This document shows positions 41,612 to 50,326 of a stretch of DNA of 64,000 nucleotides, one piece after another. Source of the DNA: Rhodospirillaceae bacterium (GTDB taxonomy: Bacteria; Pseudomonadota; Alphaproteobacteria; SHVZ01). Under the pieces are notes generated by a model. The model made no database searches. It worked only from the letters and a program-made list of their open reading frames with translations, and was not told where the DNA came from. A program made the position numbers and the translations under genes. Each line of letters begins with the position of its first letter. Position 1 is the stretch's first letter. The stretch covers positions 1 through 64,000 of the forward strand of contig JAEULB010000026.1 of the NCBI GenBank assembly GCA_016792585.1. Direction: 5' to 3'.

Positions 41612-42417
41612 GCCGTCGCATGCAACGCGTGATCGCCGCCACCCGCGGCTGGCGCGACGGCATCATCGGATTCACCGTGCTGTTCCTGGTGTGGGAGGTG
41701 TCGGCCCACGTCTTCAAGATCCCGAAATACATCCTGCCGCCGCCGACGGTGATCTGGGCCGACCTGATGAAGCGCTATCCGCGCATGATCGACGCCGCGA
41801 TCGCCACCACCAGCGAGATCGTGATGGGCTTCGCGATCGCGATCGTGGTCAGCATCCCGCTGGCGGTGATCGTCAGCTATTCGCGGCCGATCGAGCGGGC
41901 GATCTTCCCGATCCTGATCGCGCTGCAGATCATCCCCAAGATCGCGATCGCGCCGCTGTTCATCGTCTGGTTCGGCTTCGGCCTGATGCCGAAGCTGCTG
42001 CTGGTGTTCCTGCTGTCGTTCTTCCCGATCCTGGTCAGCTCGATCACGGGCCTCAAGTCGGTGCCGCGCGACATCCTCGATCTCGCGCGCTCGACCGGCT
42101 CGACCGAGCTGATGGTGTTCCGCAAGATCCGGCTCCCGCATTCGCTTCCGAGCATCTTCACCGGCCTCAAGGTGGCGGCGACGCTGGCTACGACCGCGGC
42201 GATCGTCGCCGAGTTCGTCGCCTCCGACCGGGGCCTCGGATACATGCTGCTCGAATTCAACGGCAACCTCGAGACCGGCATGGTCTTCGCGACCGTGATC
42301 GGCCTCAGCCTGATCGGCATCGTTCTCTACGCGATGGTGGAGTTCGTCGAACGCAACGTCGTGTCGTGGCACGTCTCGCAGCGGGACGCGCCGGAAAAGC
42401 AATTGATCGGCTCATAA
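41608..42417 (+). CDS. ABC transporter permease (NitT/TauT type)
   Basis: A 269-residue inner-membrane permease with six hydrophobic helices and the EAA loop in the BPD_transp_1 domain (LDLARSTGSTELMVFRKIRLPHSLPSIFTGL, part quoted as STGSTELMVFRKIRLPHSLP, about 158-177). Related to SsuC/TauC/NrtB permeases for sulfonates, nitrate or organic acids. Its ATG overlaps the preceding stop, and 14 bases separate it from the binding-protein gene. Substrate is set by the binding protein and is unknown. Confidence 0.92.
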   Translation: MSRRMQRVIAATRGWRDGIIGFTVLFLVWEVSAHVFKIPKYILPPPTVIWADLMKRYPRMIDAAIATTSEIVMGFAIAIVVSIPLAVIVSYSRPIERAIFPILIALQIIPKIAIAPLFIVWFGFGLMPKLLLVFLLSFFPILVSSITGLKSVPRDILDLARSTGSTELMVFRKIRLPHSLPSIFTGLKVAATLATTAAIVAEFVASDRGLGYMLLEFNGNLETGMVFATVIGLSLIGIVLYAMVEFVERNVVSWHVSQRDAPEKQLIGS

Positions 42418-42431
42418 CAGGGAGGAAGATC

Positions 42432-43412
42432 ATGAAGCGCACACATCTGCTTGCTGCACTCCTCGTCACTGCCGGAAGCCTGCTCGGCTCGCCTGCGGCC
42501 AAGGCCCAGGACGCCGTGTCCTTCCGCCTCAACTGGTACCTGAGCGGCTGGATGGCGCCCTTCTATTACGGCGCCCAGGAAGGCTTCTACAAAGCCGAAG
42601 GCATCGACGTGACGCTGTCCGAAGGCCGCGGCTCGGGTGCGACGATCCAGCTGATCGGCGCCAAGACCGACATGTTCGGCTTCGCCGATACCTCGACGAT
42701 GATGGTCGCGGTGACCAAGGACGTACCCGTCCGCTCGGTCGCCTCGATCCTCAACGTCAACGACGCCGGCGTGATCTCGCTCGCCGGCAAGGGCATCACC
42801 TCGATCAAGGACCTCGAGGGCAAGAAGATCGCGACCACGCCGGGCGACTCGACCACGGCGACCTTCCCGGCGCTGCTGGCGATCGGCAAGATCGACCGTT
42901 CCAAGGTCACGCTGGTGCAGGTCGATCCGACGGCGAAGCCGCTGGCGGTCATGGAAGGCCGTGCCGACGCGCTTCTGGGGGGCGTCAGCGACCAGCCCTT
43001 CGTGATCCAGGCCAAGGGCTTCAAGACCGAGCACAAGACCTTCGCCGAGCTCGGCGTCAGCCTGCTGGGATTCAGCCTGATCACGCACAACGACCTGATC
43101 AAGGAGAAGCCGGATCTGGTCAAGCGCTTCGTCCGCGCCACCTCCAAGTCGTGGGAGACGGCGCGCGCGAATCCCGAGAAGGTGATGCCGGCGCTGAAGA
43201 AGGTGAAGTCCGACTTCGACACCGACCATGGCCTCGGTCAGCTGAAAGTGATGATCGCCCTGATGGACACGCCCAATACCAAGGGCAAGCCGGCGGGCTA
43301 TCATGCGGTGCAGGACTGGGACGCCAACCTGAAGCTCCTGAAGGAGTACCGCGACCTGCAGACCAGCCTCGCGCCGACCGCCTTCTTCACCAACGACTTC
43401 ATCCCGCAATGA
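42432..43412 (+). CDS. ABC transporter substrate-binding protein (NMT1/THI5-like)
   Basis: A 326-residue periplasmic protein with a signal peptide (about 1-26, cleavage after AAKA) and an NMT1/THI5-like domain: FRLNWYLSGWMAPFYYGAQEGFY (first 20 residues diagnostic), GSGATIQLIGAKTDMFGFAD, GRADALLGGVSD. FRLNW is typical of pyrimidine-precursor/riboflavin and other small-organic binders in this family. A strong GGAGG precedes the ATG and its stop overlaps the ATPase ATG, so the three transporter genes form one unit. Ligand is unknown. Confidence 0.92.
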   Translation: MKRTHLLAALLVTAGSLLGSPAAKAQDAVSFRLNWYLSGWMAPFYYGAQEGFYKAEGIDVTLSEGRGSGATIQLIGAKTDMFGFADTSTMMVAVTKDVPVRSVASILNVNDAGVISLAGKGITSIKDLEGKKIATTPGDSTTATFPALLAIGKIDRSKVTLVQVDPTAKPLAVMEGRADALLGGVSDQPFVIQAKGFKTEHKTFAELGVSLLGFSLITHNDLIKEKPDLVKRFVRATSKSWETARANPEKVMPALKKVKSDFDTDHGLGQLKVMIALMDTPNTKGKPAGYHAVQDWDANLKLLKEYRDLQTSLAPTAFFTNDFIPQ

Positions 43413-44269
43413 ATGCAACCGAGCTTCGCCAAGAGGCTCCCGAGACGGGCGTGACGTCGGGACCCTGCGCCATCCACATCGACGGGGTGGCGCAGGTTTT
43501 CCGGCGCGACGACACCGAGACCCATGCGATCGAGAAGATCGACCTCTCGATCGCGGCGGGCGAGTTCATCTCGGTCGTCGGCCCGTCCGGCTGCGGCAAG
43601 AGCACGCTCATGCGGATCGTCTCGGGCCTGCTGGCGCCGACGACGGGCCGCGTGCTGATCGACGGTCGCCCGGTCAACGGGCCCTATACCGACCTCGGCA
43701 TCGTCTTCCAGAGCCCCGTCCTGCTCGACTGGCGCACCATCCTCGGCAACGTGCTGCTGCAGGTGGAGCTTCGCCGCCGCTCGCCCGGCGACTATGTCGA
43801 GCGCGGGCACGCGCTCTTGGACGCGGTCGGGCTCGGCGACTTCCACGACCGCTACCCGCACGAGCTGTCGGGCGGCATGCAGCAGCGCGCCGCGATCTGC
43901 CGGGCGCTGATCCACGACCCGCCGCTCCTCCTGATGGACGAGCCGTTCGGCGCGCTCGACGCGCTGACCCGCGAGCAGATGCGGATCGACCTCGAGGAGC
44001 TGTGGCTCTCCTCGCGCAAGACCGTGATCTTCATCACCCACTCGATCGACGAGGCGGTGCTGCTCTCCGACCGCGTCGTCGTCATGTCGCCGCGCCCGGG
44101 CAGGATCGAGCGGACGCTCACGATCGACCTGCCGAGGCCCCGCGGCCTCGAAGCCCGCCACCTGCCGCGCTTCACCGAGATCGTCGAGGAGATCACAGGG
44201 ATCTTCCTCTCGCGCGGCGTGCTCCGGCGCGGCCGCTCGGCGCTCGCCGGCGTCAAGGCGAAGCGCTGA
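43409..44269 (+). CDS. ABC transporter ATP-binding protein (NitT/TauT type)
   Basis: A 286-residue ATPase. Walker A GPSGCGKST (about 60-68), Q-loop VFQSPVLLDWRT, signature LSGGMQQRAAICRAL (about 150-164), Walker B LLLMDEPFGALD and H-loop FITHSIDEA are intact. The pattern VLLDWRT is typical of SsuB/TauB/NrtD-type subunits. An N-terminal extension of about 25 residues precedes the domain. Coupled to the binding-protein gene by ATGA; seven bases separate it from the dehydrogenase gene that follows. Confidence 0.93.
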   Translation: MNATELRQEAPETGVTSGPCAIHIDGVAQVFRRDDTETHAIEKIDLSIAAGEFISVVGPSGCGKSTLMRIVSGLLAPTTGRVLIDGRPVNGPYTDLGIVFQSPVLLDWRTILGNVLLQVELRRRSPGDYVERGHALLDAVGLGDFHDRYPHELSGGMQQRAAICRALIHDPPLLLMDEPFGALDALTREQMRIDLEELWLSSRKTVIFITHSIDEAVLLSDRVVVMSPRPGRIERTLTIDLPRPRGLEARHLPRFTEIVEEITGIFLSRGVLRRGRSALAGVKAKR

Positions 44270-44276
44270 GGAGGAA

Positions 44277-45080
44277 ATGGACGGCCAGCCGATCCTCGTC
44301 ACCGGCGCTGCCGGCAAGATCGCGCGATACCTCCGGCCCAGGCTTGCCGAGCGCTTCGGCCGGCTGAGGCTTTCCGACCGGGTCGATCCCGGGCCGCTCG
44401 GCCCGGCCGAGGAGTCGTCGCTCTGCGAGCTCGCCGACTTTGATGCGGTCTCGCGCGCGGTCGAGGGTTGCGCCGCGATCGTCCATCTCGGCGCCTGCAT
44501 CGTCGAGGAGCGGTGGGAGGTCATCCACGACTCCAACATCCTCGGTGCCTACAACGTGCTGGAGGCGGCGCGCCGCCACGGCGTGAAACGCGTGGTGCTG
44601 GCGAGCTCGGTGCATGCGGTGGGCTACCACCCGACGACGGCCAGGCTCGATGCCGGTGCGGCGGCGCTGCCCGATTCCTTCTATGGCGTCTCGAAGGTCG
44701 CGGCCGAGGGCCTCGCTTGCCTCTATGCCGAGAAGGCCGGCATGGATGTCGCGTGCCTTCGCATCGGCTCGGTGCTGCCGGAGCCGACCGAGCCCCGGCA
44801 CCTCTCGACCTGGCTGAGCTACCCCGACACCGTGCGGCTGGTGATCGCCTGCCTGGAAGCGCCGAGGCTGGGCTACACGATCATGTATGGCTGCTCGGCC
44901 AACACGCGCTCGTGGTGGGACAATTCAGGCGCGCCTCATGTCGACTACAGGCCGGAGGACAACGCCGAGGACTACGCGGCGAAGATCCTGAAGGACGGCG
45001 ACGCGCGCGATCCGAAGAGCCCGGAGACCATGTTCCAGGGCGGCTTCTTCTGCGCGCCCGGCTACGTGAAATGGGGCTGA
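44277..45080 (+). CDS. Uronate dehydrogenase-like NAD-dependent extended SDR
   Basis: A 267-residue extended SDR closely resembling bacterial uronate dehydrogenase (Udh), which oxidises galacturonate or glucuronate to the aldaro-lactone with NAD+. Cofactor motif TGAAGKIA (about 9-16), NILGAYNVLEAARRHG (about 88-103), catalytic FYGVSK (Tyr about 138, Lys about 142) and the late SANTRSWWDN (about 207-216), which matches the Udh SAN-WWDN signature. AGGAGG sits very close to the ATG. Last gene of the catabolic run, suggesting a sugar-acid or related hydroxy-acid substrate. Confidence 0.8.
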   Translation: MDGQPILVTGAAGKIARYLRPRLAERFGRLRLSDRVDPGPLGPAEESSLCELADFDAVSRAVEGCAAIVHLGACIVEERWEVIHDSNILGAYNVLEAARRHGVKRVVLASSVHAVGYHPTTARLDAGAAALPDSFYGVSKVAAEGLACLYAEKAGMDVACLRIGSVLPEPTEPRHLSTWLSYPDTVRLVIACLEAPRLGYTIMYGCSANTRSWWDNSGAPHVDYRPEDNAEDYAAKILKDGDARDPKSPETMFQGGFFCAPGYVKWG

Positions 45081-45081
45081 G

Positions 45082-46059
45082 CTAGGCCGCCACCCGGAGC
45101 TTCCGGCGCCAGGCGGAGGGCGGCACGCCGACCAGCTTCTTGAAGGCGCGGCTGAACGCGGCCTCGGAGCCGTAGCCGATCTCGGCGGCGATCTGCGCAA
45201 TGTTGACGTCGCCGGCGCTCAGCATGCAGGAGGCGAGCTGCATCCGCCATTTCGAGAGGTAGAGCATCGGCGGCATGCCGACGAGCTCTCCGAAACGCTC
45301 CGCCAGCACCGAGCGCGAGACGCCCACCTCGCGCGCCAGCTCCTCGATCGTCCAGTCGCGCGACGGGTTGCCGTGCAGAAGCGACAGCGCCTTGCCGATG
45401 AACGGCTCGCGGAGCCCTGCGAGCCAGCCGCCCTGATTTGGCGCCAGGTTCTCGATGTAGCGTCGCACGACGACGATGAACATCAGCTCGGACAGGCGCG
45501 AGAGCACGCCTTCGCCGCCAGCGCGCTTGTTGGACGTCTCCGCCTTGGCGAGGCGCACGAACTGGCTGAGCCATCCCGGCTCCGATCCCTGGCGATCGGA
45601 AAGCTTGATCACCGGCGGCAGGTTGTCGAGCAGCGGGTTGAAGGGCTGCGCGTCGCAGGCGAGGAAGCCGCAGACGAGCTTCGCGGTCGTCGGCCCTTCG
45701 CCGTAGCTCACATGAAAAGGAAGCTGGCTGCTGACGACGCTGTCGAGCGCATCCTTCGCGACCGGGGTCGTGCGCATGCCCGGATGGCTCGAGAACACGT
45801 GTGGATCGCCGCGCGTAAAGACGATGACCTCGCCGGCCTCAACCAGCATCGGCTCCTCGCCGATGATGTTGGTGTAGCACTGACCCTCGGTCACGATGTG
45901 CCAGGCGATCAGATGGCCGGCTCCCGGCAGCACCTTCGGCAGCACCTGGTCCTTGGTCGGCTGCTCGGCGACCCAGGGCGCGCGGGCGTTGACGTCGAAG
46001 TACGTCGCTCCGGTCAGCCGGATCGTCTTGAGCACATCGGAAAGCGCATCCGCCGCCAT
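45082..46059 (-). CDS. AraC-family transcriptional regulator
   Basis: A 325-residue regulator: AraC_binding cupin_6-type N-terminal domain (about 10-190) and two HTH units at the C-terminus (about 215-320) with WTIEELAREVGVSRSVLAERF and INIAQIAAEIGYGSEAAFSRAF-type helices. The last gene of the catabolic run converges on it with one base between the stops, so it may sense a pathway intermediate and control that run or the GFA/methyltransferase genes on its other side. Start at 46059 fits the family. Confidence 0.9.
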   Translation of the reverse strand: MAADALSDVLKTIRLTGATYFDVNARAPWVAEQPTKDQVLPKVLPGAGHLIAWHIVTEGQCYTNIIGEEPMLVEAGEVIVFTRGDPHVFSSHPGMRTTPVAKDALDSVVSSQLPFHVSYGEGPTTAKLVCGFLACDAQPFNPLLDNLPPVIKLSDRQGSEPGWLSQFVRLAKAETSNKRAGGEGVLSRLSELMFIVVVRRYIENLAPNQGGWLAGLREPFIGKALSLLHGNPSRDWTIEELAREVGVSRSVLAERFGELVGMPPMLYLSKWRMQLASCMLSAGDVNIAQIAAEIGYGSEAAFSRAFKKLVGVPPSAWRRKLRVAA

Positions 46060-46077
46060 TCGATCCCTCCGCCGGAC

Positions 46078-46114
46078 GAGCGGTCAAGCCGGCCGGACGC
46101 CCGATCAACCGCTC
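46078..46114. promoter_or_regulatory. Inverted repeat upstream of araC-type gene
   Basis: GAGCGGT (46078-46084) and ACCGCTC (46108-46114), a perfect 7-bp inverted repeat with a 23-base spacer, starting 18 bases before the araC-type gene on the minus strand. Likely an autoregulatory site or hairpin in the 5' leader. The remaining 150 bases up to the GFA gene show no further clear signal. Confidence 0.35.
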
Positions 46115-46262
46115 AGAAAAATGCCGACGCCGCGTCAAGAACGGCGGACGTGCGGTCATTCGCGTGAACGGGCGCGGACCCTAGTTTATGCCCCATCGCG
46201 ATGCAACCACCGCGAGCCGAGCCATCGGCACTCAGGGAAGAGATTGGAAGACAGGACGTTAG

Positions 46263-46685
46263 ATGACTCACAAGGGAACTTGCTTCTGCGGTTCGGTCGA
46301 GATCGACGTGTCGGGCGCGCCCGAGGCGATGGGCTATTGCCACTGCAGTTCGTGCCGCTCCTGGTCGGGCGGACCGGTCAACGCCTTCACGCTGTGGAAG
46401 CCCGACGCGGTGAAGGTCACCAAGGGCGCCGAGCACGTGAAGACCTTCCAGAAGACGCCGCAGAGCCAGCGCCAGTACTGCGCCAAGTGCGGCGGCCACC
46501 TGATGACCAACCATCCGTCGTTCGGGCTGATCGACGTCTTCGCCTCGACCGTGCCGTCGGTCGCGTTCAAGGCCGGCGTCCACGTCAACTATGCCGAGAC
46601 CGTGCTGCCGATGAAGGACGGGCTGCCGAAGCTGAAGGATTTCCCGGCCGACCTCGGCGGTTCCGGCCAGATCGTCGCAGAGTAA
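46263..46685 (+). CDS. GFA (glutathione-dependent formaldehyde-activating enzyme-like) family protein
   Basis: A 140-residue zinc-binding GFA-fold protein. Cysteine clusters TCFCG (about 7-10), YCHCSSC (about 26-31) and YCAKCGG (about 78-83) bind zinc. The family name comes from Gfa of Paracoccus, but most members are uncharacterised carbon-sulfur-lyase-like proteins. It is divergent from the AraC-type gene and 13 bases upstream of a methyltransferase gene on the same strand. It belongs to a different subgroup from the tandem GFA genes at 51798-52597. Confidence 0.88.
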   Translation: MTHKGTCFCGSVEIDVSGAPEAMGYCHCSSCRSWSGGPVNAFTLWKPDAVKVTKGAEHVKTFQKTPQSQRQYCAKCGGHLMTNHPSFGLIDVFASTVPSVAFKAGVHVNYAETVLPMKDGLPKLKDFPADLGGSGQIVAE

Positions 46686-46698
46686 GGAGATACGTCGC

Positions 46699-47538
46699 AT
46701 GACCACCACCAACCTCACCACTGCTCCCGCCCCGGTCGTCGACCTCGTTGCGGTCAAGAGCCGCCAGCGCGCCGCCTGGGGTGCCGGCGACTACGCCGTG
46801 GTCGGCACCACGCTGCAGATCGTCGGCGAGACGCTCTGCGAGGCCGTCGACCTCCGCGCCGGCATGCGCGTCCTCGACGTCGCCGCCGGCAACGGCAACG
46901 CCACGCTCGCCGCTGCCCGGCGATTCGCCGAGGTCACCTCGACCGACTACGTGCCGGCGCTGCTCGAGCGCGGCCGCGAGCGCGCTGACGCCGAGCGCCT
47001 GACCGTGCAGTTCCAGGAGGCCGACGCCGAGGCGCTGCCGTTCAAGGACGCGAGCTTCGACGTCGTGCTCTCCACATTCGGCGTCATGTTCACCGCCAAC
47101 CAGGCGCTGGCGGCGATGGAGCTGCTGCGCGTCTGCCGTCCGGGCGGCCGGATCGGCCTCGCCAACTGGACGCCGGAGGGCTTCGTCGGACGTCTGTTCA
47201 AGCTGATCGGCCAGCACGTGCCGCCGGCGCCCGGCGTGAAGTCGCCGGCGCTGTGGGGCACCACCGCGCATCTCGAAACCCTGTTCGGCGCCGGCGTCTC
47301 GATCGTCGCCAAGAAGAAGGACTTCGTTTTCCGCTACCGTTCGCCCAGGCACTGGGTCGAGGTCTTCGGCAACTACTACGGCCCGATCGTGAAGACCCTG
47401 GCCGCAGTCAGCCCGGCCGGCCGCACCGCGCTCGAAGCCGACCTGATGAAGCTCATCGACGAGTTCGACGTCGCCAAGGACGGCACGCTGGTGATGCCGA
47501 GCGAGTATCTCGAAGTCGTGGTGACGAAGACGCGCTGA
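46699..47538 (+). CDS. Class I SAM-dependent methyltransferase
   Basis: A 279-residue methyltransferase of the UbiE/Methyltransf_11 type. SAM motif I VLDVAAGNGNATLAAA (about 58-73), motif II-like acidic end TSTDYVPALLERG and motif post-I LPFKDASFDVVLSTFGVMF (about 113-131) are clear. Substrate unknown. AAGGAG precedes the ATG, and the gene follows the GFA gene by 13 bases, so the two are probably one transcript. A GC-rich inverted-repeat element directly follows its stop. Confidence 0.9.
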   Translation: MTTTNLTTAPAPVVDLVAVKSRQRAAWGAGDYAVVGTTLQIVGETLCEAVDLRAGMRVLDVAAGNGNATLAAARRFAEVTSTDYVPALLERGRERADAERLTVQFQEADAEALPFKDASFDVVLSTFGVMFTANQALAAMELLRVCRPGGRIGLANWTPEGFVGRLFKLIGQHVPPAPGVKSPALWGTTAHLETLFGAGVSIVAKKKDFVFRYRSPRHWVEVFGNYYGPIVKTLAAVSPAGRTALEADLMKLIDEFDVAKDGTLVMPSEYLEVVVTKTR

Positions 47539-47548
47539 CCCTTCGGGA

Positions 47549-47680
47549 CCCTCTCCCGCGTCGTACGCGGGGGAGGGCAGGGTGGGGGCGAGCGAAGCGA
47601 GGGGCTCTTGATGGGTGAAGCACGACCGCGCTGACGCGCGGCCCCACCCCAACCCTCCCCGCCCTTCGGGCGGGAGAGGG
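47549..47680. repeat. GC-rich double-hairpin intergenic element
   Basis: Between the convergent methyltransferase and histidine kinase genes. Hairpin 1: CCCTCTCCCGCG (47549-47560) with CGCGGGGGAGGG (47566-47577). Hairpin 2: CCCTCCCCGCCC (47653-47664) with GGGCGGGAGAGGG (47668-47680). The outer arms GGGCAGGGTGGGG and CCCCACCCCAACCC are also roughly complementary, so the whole 132 bases can fold on itself. It looks like one copy of a dispersed palindromic repeat; it may also terminate both genes. No second copy was seen in this window. Confidence 0.55.
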
Positions 47681-47713
47681 GGCGCGAGGCGAACTTCGCT
47701 TGAACTCAGGAAA

Positions 47714-49210
47714 TTAGGCCGTCACCCGCCGCCGCGCCGGCAGGGTCACCGTGACCGCCGTGCCGGCGCCGGGCGTGGAGGCGATGTCGAGCTCGCCGCC
47801 ATGCAGCTCGGCCAGCGTCTTCGCCAGCGGCAGGCCCAGGCCCGTGCCGTCATGGGTGCGGGTCATCGGGTTGGCGATCTGGCCGAACGGCGTCAGCGCC
47901 ACCGCGATCTCGTCGCGGCTCATGCCGATCCCGGTATCCTTGACCGAGATTGCCAGCCGTCCCTCGGTATCGAGATCGGCGCGGACCGCGACCCGGCCGC
48001 CCGGCGGCGTGAACTTGACCGCGTTGGTGAGCAGGTTGGTCAGGATCTGGCGGAGCCTGACCGGATCGGCGCGGAAGCGCGGCAGGTCGGCCGCGTACTC
48101 GGCACCGACCGCGACGTCGCCGATCCTGGCGCGGTCGGCGACCATGCCGAGGCATTCGCGGATGACCGGCCCGATCTCGACCGGCTCGTCGCCGAGCCGC
48201 ATGTCGCCGGACTGTATCCGGGCGGTGTCGAGCACGTCGGAGATCACGCCCAGCAGGTACTTGCCGGCCGAATGGATGTCGTCGAGGTACTGGCGGTAGC
48301 GGGGCGATCCCACCTGGCCGAACATCTCCTGGCGCATCACGTCGGCGAATCCCAGGATCGCATTCAGCGGCGTGCGCAGCTCGTGGCTCATCGTCGCGAG
48401 GAAGCGCGTCTTGGCGTGGTCGGCGCGCAGCGCCGCGTCGCGCATGCCGAGCAGCTGCGCTTCGCGCGCCTTGAGCTCGGTGATGTCGGTGATCAGCAGC
48501 ATGGCGCCGCCGTCTGCCGTCCGTCGGTCGTCGATCAGCGCCCAGCGGTCGTTCGGCATCCTGACCTCGATCGAGGAGGCGGTGCGCCGGTGATGGGCGA
48601 GCCGCTCGGCATGCCAGCGCTCGCGCTCTTCCGGCTCCATCGGCAGACGGTCGGTGGCGCGCCGGCAAAGAGCCTGGAAGGTGGTGCCAAGCTCGGGCTC
48701 GACTCCGGTCAGCTCCGAGTAGAAGCGGCGAAACTTGGCATTGCACATCACCAGGCGGTCGTCGGAATCGAACACGACGAAGGCGGACGACGAAGCCTCG
48801 ATCGCGTCCTTCAGTTTGGATTCGGAGACGACCTCCTGGGTCACGTCCTGTCCGGTGCCGATATAACCCAGGAAGCTGCCGTCGGCGGCGAAGCGCGGCT
48901 CGCCGTTGAGCTTGATGTGCTTGGTGACGTTGTTCGGGTAGTTGAGCCGGACCACGAAGCCCTTGAACGACCGGCGCGCGGCGAGATCGTCGTGATGCTG
49001 GCGCCAGCGTCCGTCGGGATCTTCGCTCTGGCCCTGGCCGGTGCGGCTGGTGCCGACGATGTCCCTGATCTCGATCGGCAGGATCTCGGATGCCCGGTCG
49101 GAGAAGTAGGTGAAGCGGAGGTCCGGTCCCATCTCCCAGACATAGGCATCGAGCGCGCGCATCAGCGCCTCGAAGCGATCGCCGCTCGCCGGTTGGCCCT
49201 CGGTGGTCAC
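47714..49210 (-). CDS. PAS-domain sensor histidine kinase
   Basis: A 498-residue cytosolic kinase without membrane segments. Two PAS units (about 10-130 with [14 protein letters not shown]; about 135-250 with [21 protein letters not shown]), then HisKA with the H-box [17 protein letters not shown] (about 283-299) and HATPase_c with N-box [14 protein letters not shown]1 VKDTGIGMS and G2 [11 protein letters not shown]. No receiver domain or adjacent response regulator. GTG at 49208-49210 overlaps the gshB stop as GTGA, so it is cotranscribed with gshB. Confidence 0.92.
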   Translation of the reverse strand: MTTEGQPASGDRFEALMRALDAYVWEMGPDLRFTYFSDRASEILPIEIRDIVGTSRTGQGQSEDPDGRWRQHHDDLAARRSFKGFVVRLNYPNNVTKHIKLNGEPRFAADGSFLGYIGTGQDVTQEVVSESKLKDAIEASSSAFVVFDSDDRLVMCNAKFRRFYSELTGVEPELGTTFQALCRRATDRLPMEPEERERWHAERLAHHRRTASSIEVRMPNDRWALIDDRRTADGGAMLLITDITELKAREAQLLGMRDAALRADHAKTRFLATMSHELRTPLNAILGFADVMRQEMFGQVGSPRYRQYLDDIHSAGKYLLGVISDVLDTARIQSGDMRLGDEPVEIGPVIRECLGMVADRARIGDVAVGAEYAADLPRFRADPVRLRQILTNLLTNAVKFTPPGGRVAVRADLDTEGRLAISVKDTGIGMSRDEIAVALTPFGQIANPMTRTHDGTGLGLPLAKTLAELHGGELDIASTPGAGTAVTVTLPARRRVTA

Positions 49211-50172
49211 GTTGGCCGGGGGGCTCCGCCGGCGCTGCGACGCGCCTCGATCGCATCCCAGATGTCGGATTCCAGGCTGGTGCCGTCGAAGCGGCCGATC
49301 TGCTGGAGACCGGTCGGCGAGGTCACGTTGATCTCGGTGAGGTAGTCGCCGATCACGTCGATGCCGACGAAGATCAGGCCGCGCGACTTGAGCGCCGGGC
49401 CGATCTTCTCGCAGAGCTCGCGCTCGCGCCGGGTCAGCGTCGTCTTCACCGCCGCAGCACCGGCATGCAGGTTGGCGCGCGCCTCGCCCGAGACGGGCAC
49501 GCGCAGCACCGCGCCCTTGGCCTCGCCGTCGACCAGAATGATGCGCTTGTCCCCGGCCCGCACCTCCGGCAGGTAGCGCTGCACGATGATCGGCTCGCGA
49601 TACATCTGCGTGAACATCTCCAGCAGCGACGACAGGTTCTCGTCGTCGGGCTTGAGATGGAAGACGCCGGCGCCGCCGTTGCCGAACAGCGGCTTCAGGA
49701 TGATGTCCTTGTGCTCGGCGCGGAACGCCTCGACCTCGGCCTTGTCGGAGGTGATGATCGTCGGCGGCAGCACGCCCTCGAAATGGGTGATGAACAGCTT
49801 CTCCGGCGCGTTCCGGACATGCACGGGGTCGTTCACCACCAGCGTCTTCGGATGCACGTGCTCGAGCAGGTGCGTGGTGGTGATGTAGGCCATGTCGAAG
49901 GGCGGGTCCTGGCGCAGCAGGATCACGTCCATCGTGGCCAGGTCCAGCACCTCCGGCTCGCCCAGCGAGAAGTGGTTGCCCTTCTCGCGCTTGACCTTCA
50001 GCGCGCGGGCCCGCGCATAGACGCGGCCGTTCTTGAAGATCAGGTTCTTCGGCAGGTAGTGGAACAAGCCGTGCCCGCGCCGCTGCGCCTCGAGCGCCAG
50101 CACGAAGCTGGAATCGGCGTCGATATCGATCGGCTCGATCGGATCCATCTGGATGGCGACGGCCAGACTCAT
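49207..50172 (-). CDS. gshB: Glutathione synthetase
   Basis: ATP-grasp ligase joining gamma-glutamylcysteine and glycine. 321 residues, the usual length. GSH-S_N domain ([19 protein letters not shown] at the start) and GSH-S_ATP domain with [16 protein letters not shown] (about 115-130), [13 protein letters not shown] (about 160-172), [18 protein letters not shown] and the C-terminal [17 protein letters not shown] metal-binding region. Start at 50172 follows GAGAGAG; longer reading lacks similarity. 154 bases separate it from the SirB1-type gene upstream, so it may have its own promoter. Confidence 0.95.
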   Translation of the reverse strand: MSLAVAIQMDPIEPIDIDADSSFVLALEAQRRGHGLFHYLPKNLIFKNGRVYARARALKVKREKGNHFSLGEPEVLDLATMDVILLRQDPPFDMAYITTTHLLEHVHPKTLVVNDPVHVRNAPEKLFITHFEGVLPPTIITSDKAEVEAFRAEHKDIILKPLFGNGGAGVFHLKPDDENLSSLLEMFTQMYREPIIVQRYLPEVRAGDKRIILVDGEAKGAVLRVPVSGEARANLHAGAAAVKTTLTRRERELCEKIGPALKSRGLIFVGIDVIGDYLTEINVTSPTGLQQIGRFDGTSLESDIWDAIEARRSAGGAPRPT

Positions 50173-50326
50173 CGGGCGCTCTCTCTCAAGGGTGGAGGAA
50201 ACGGAAATGGCTGCGCCGCGGCTCAATGCAACCTTAGGGCCCCCACCCAGGATGACATGCACGGCCGCTCGCGGGCGACACTATACAGAAGCGCGCGAAA
50301 TTGGTTAACGGCGATAGACGGCGTGC

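Noticed and set aside
13013-47700. Search for tRNA, rRNA, CRISPR or IS elements
   Set aside because: No cloverleaf-like T-loop/acceptor sets, no regularly spaced direct repeats, and no transposase or integrase motifs were seen; I cannot run a covariance-model search to exclude a divergent tRNA.
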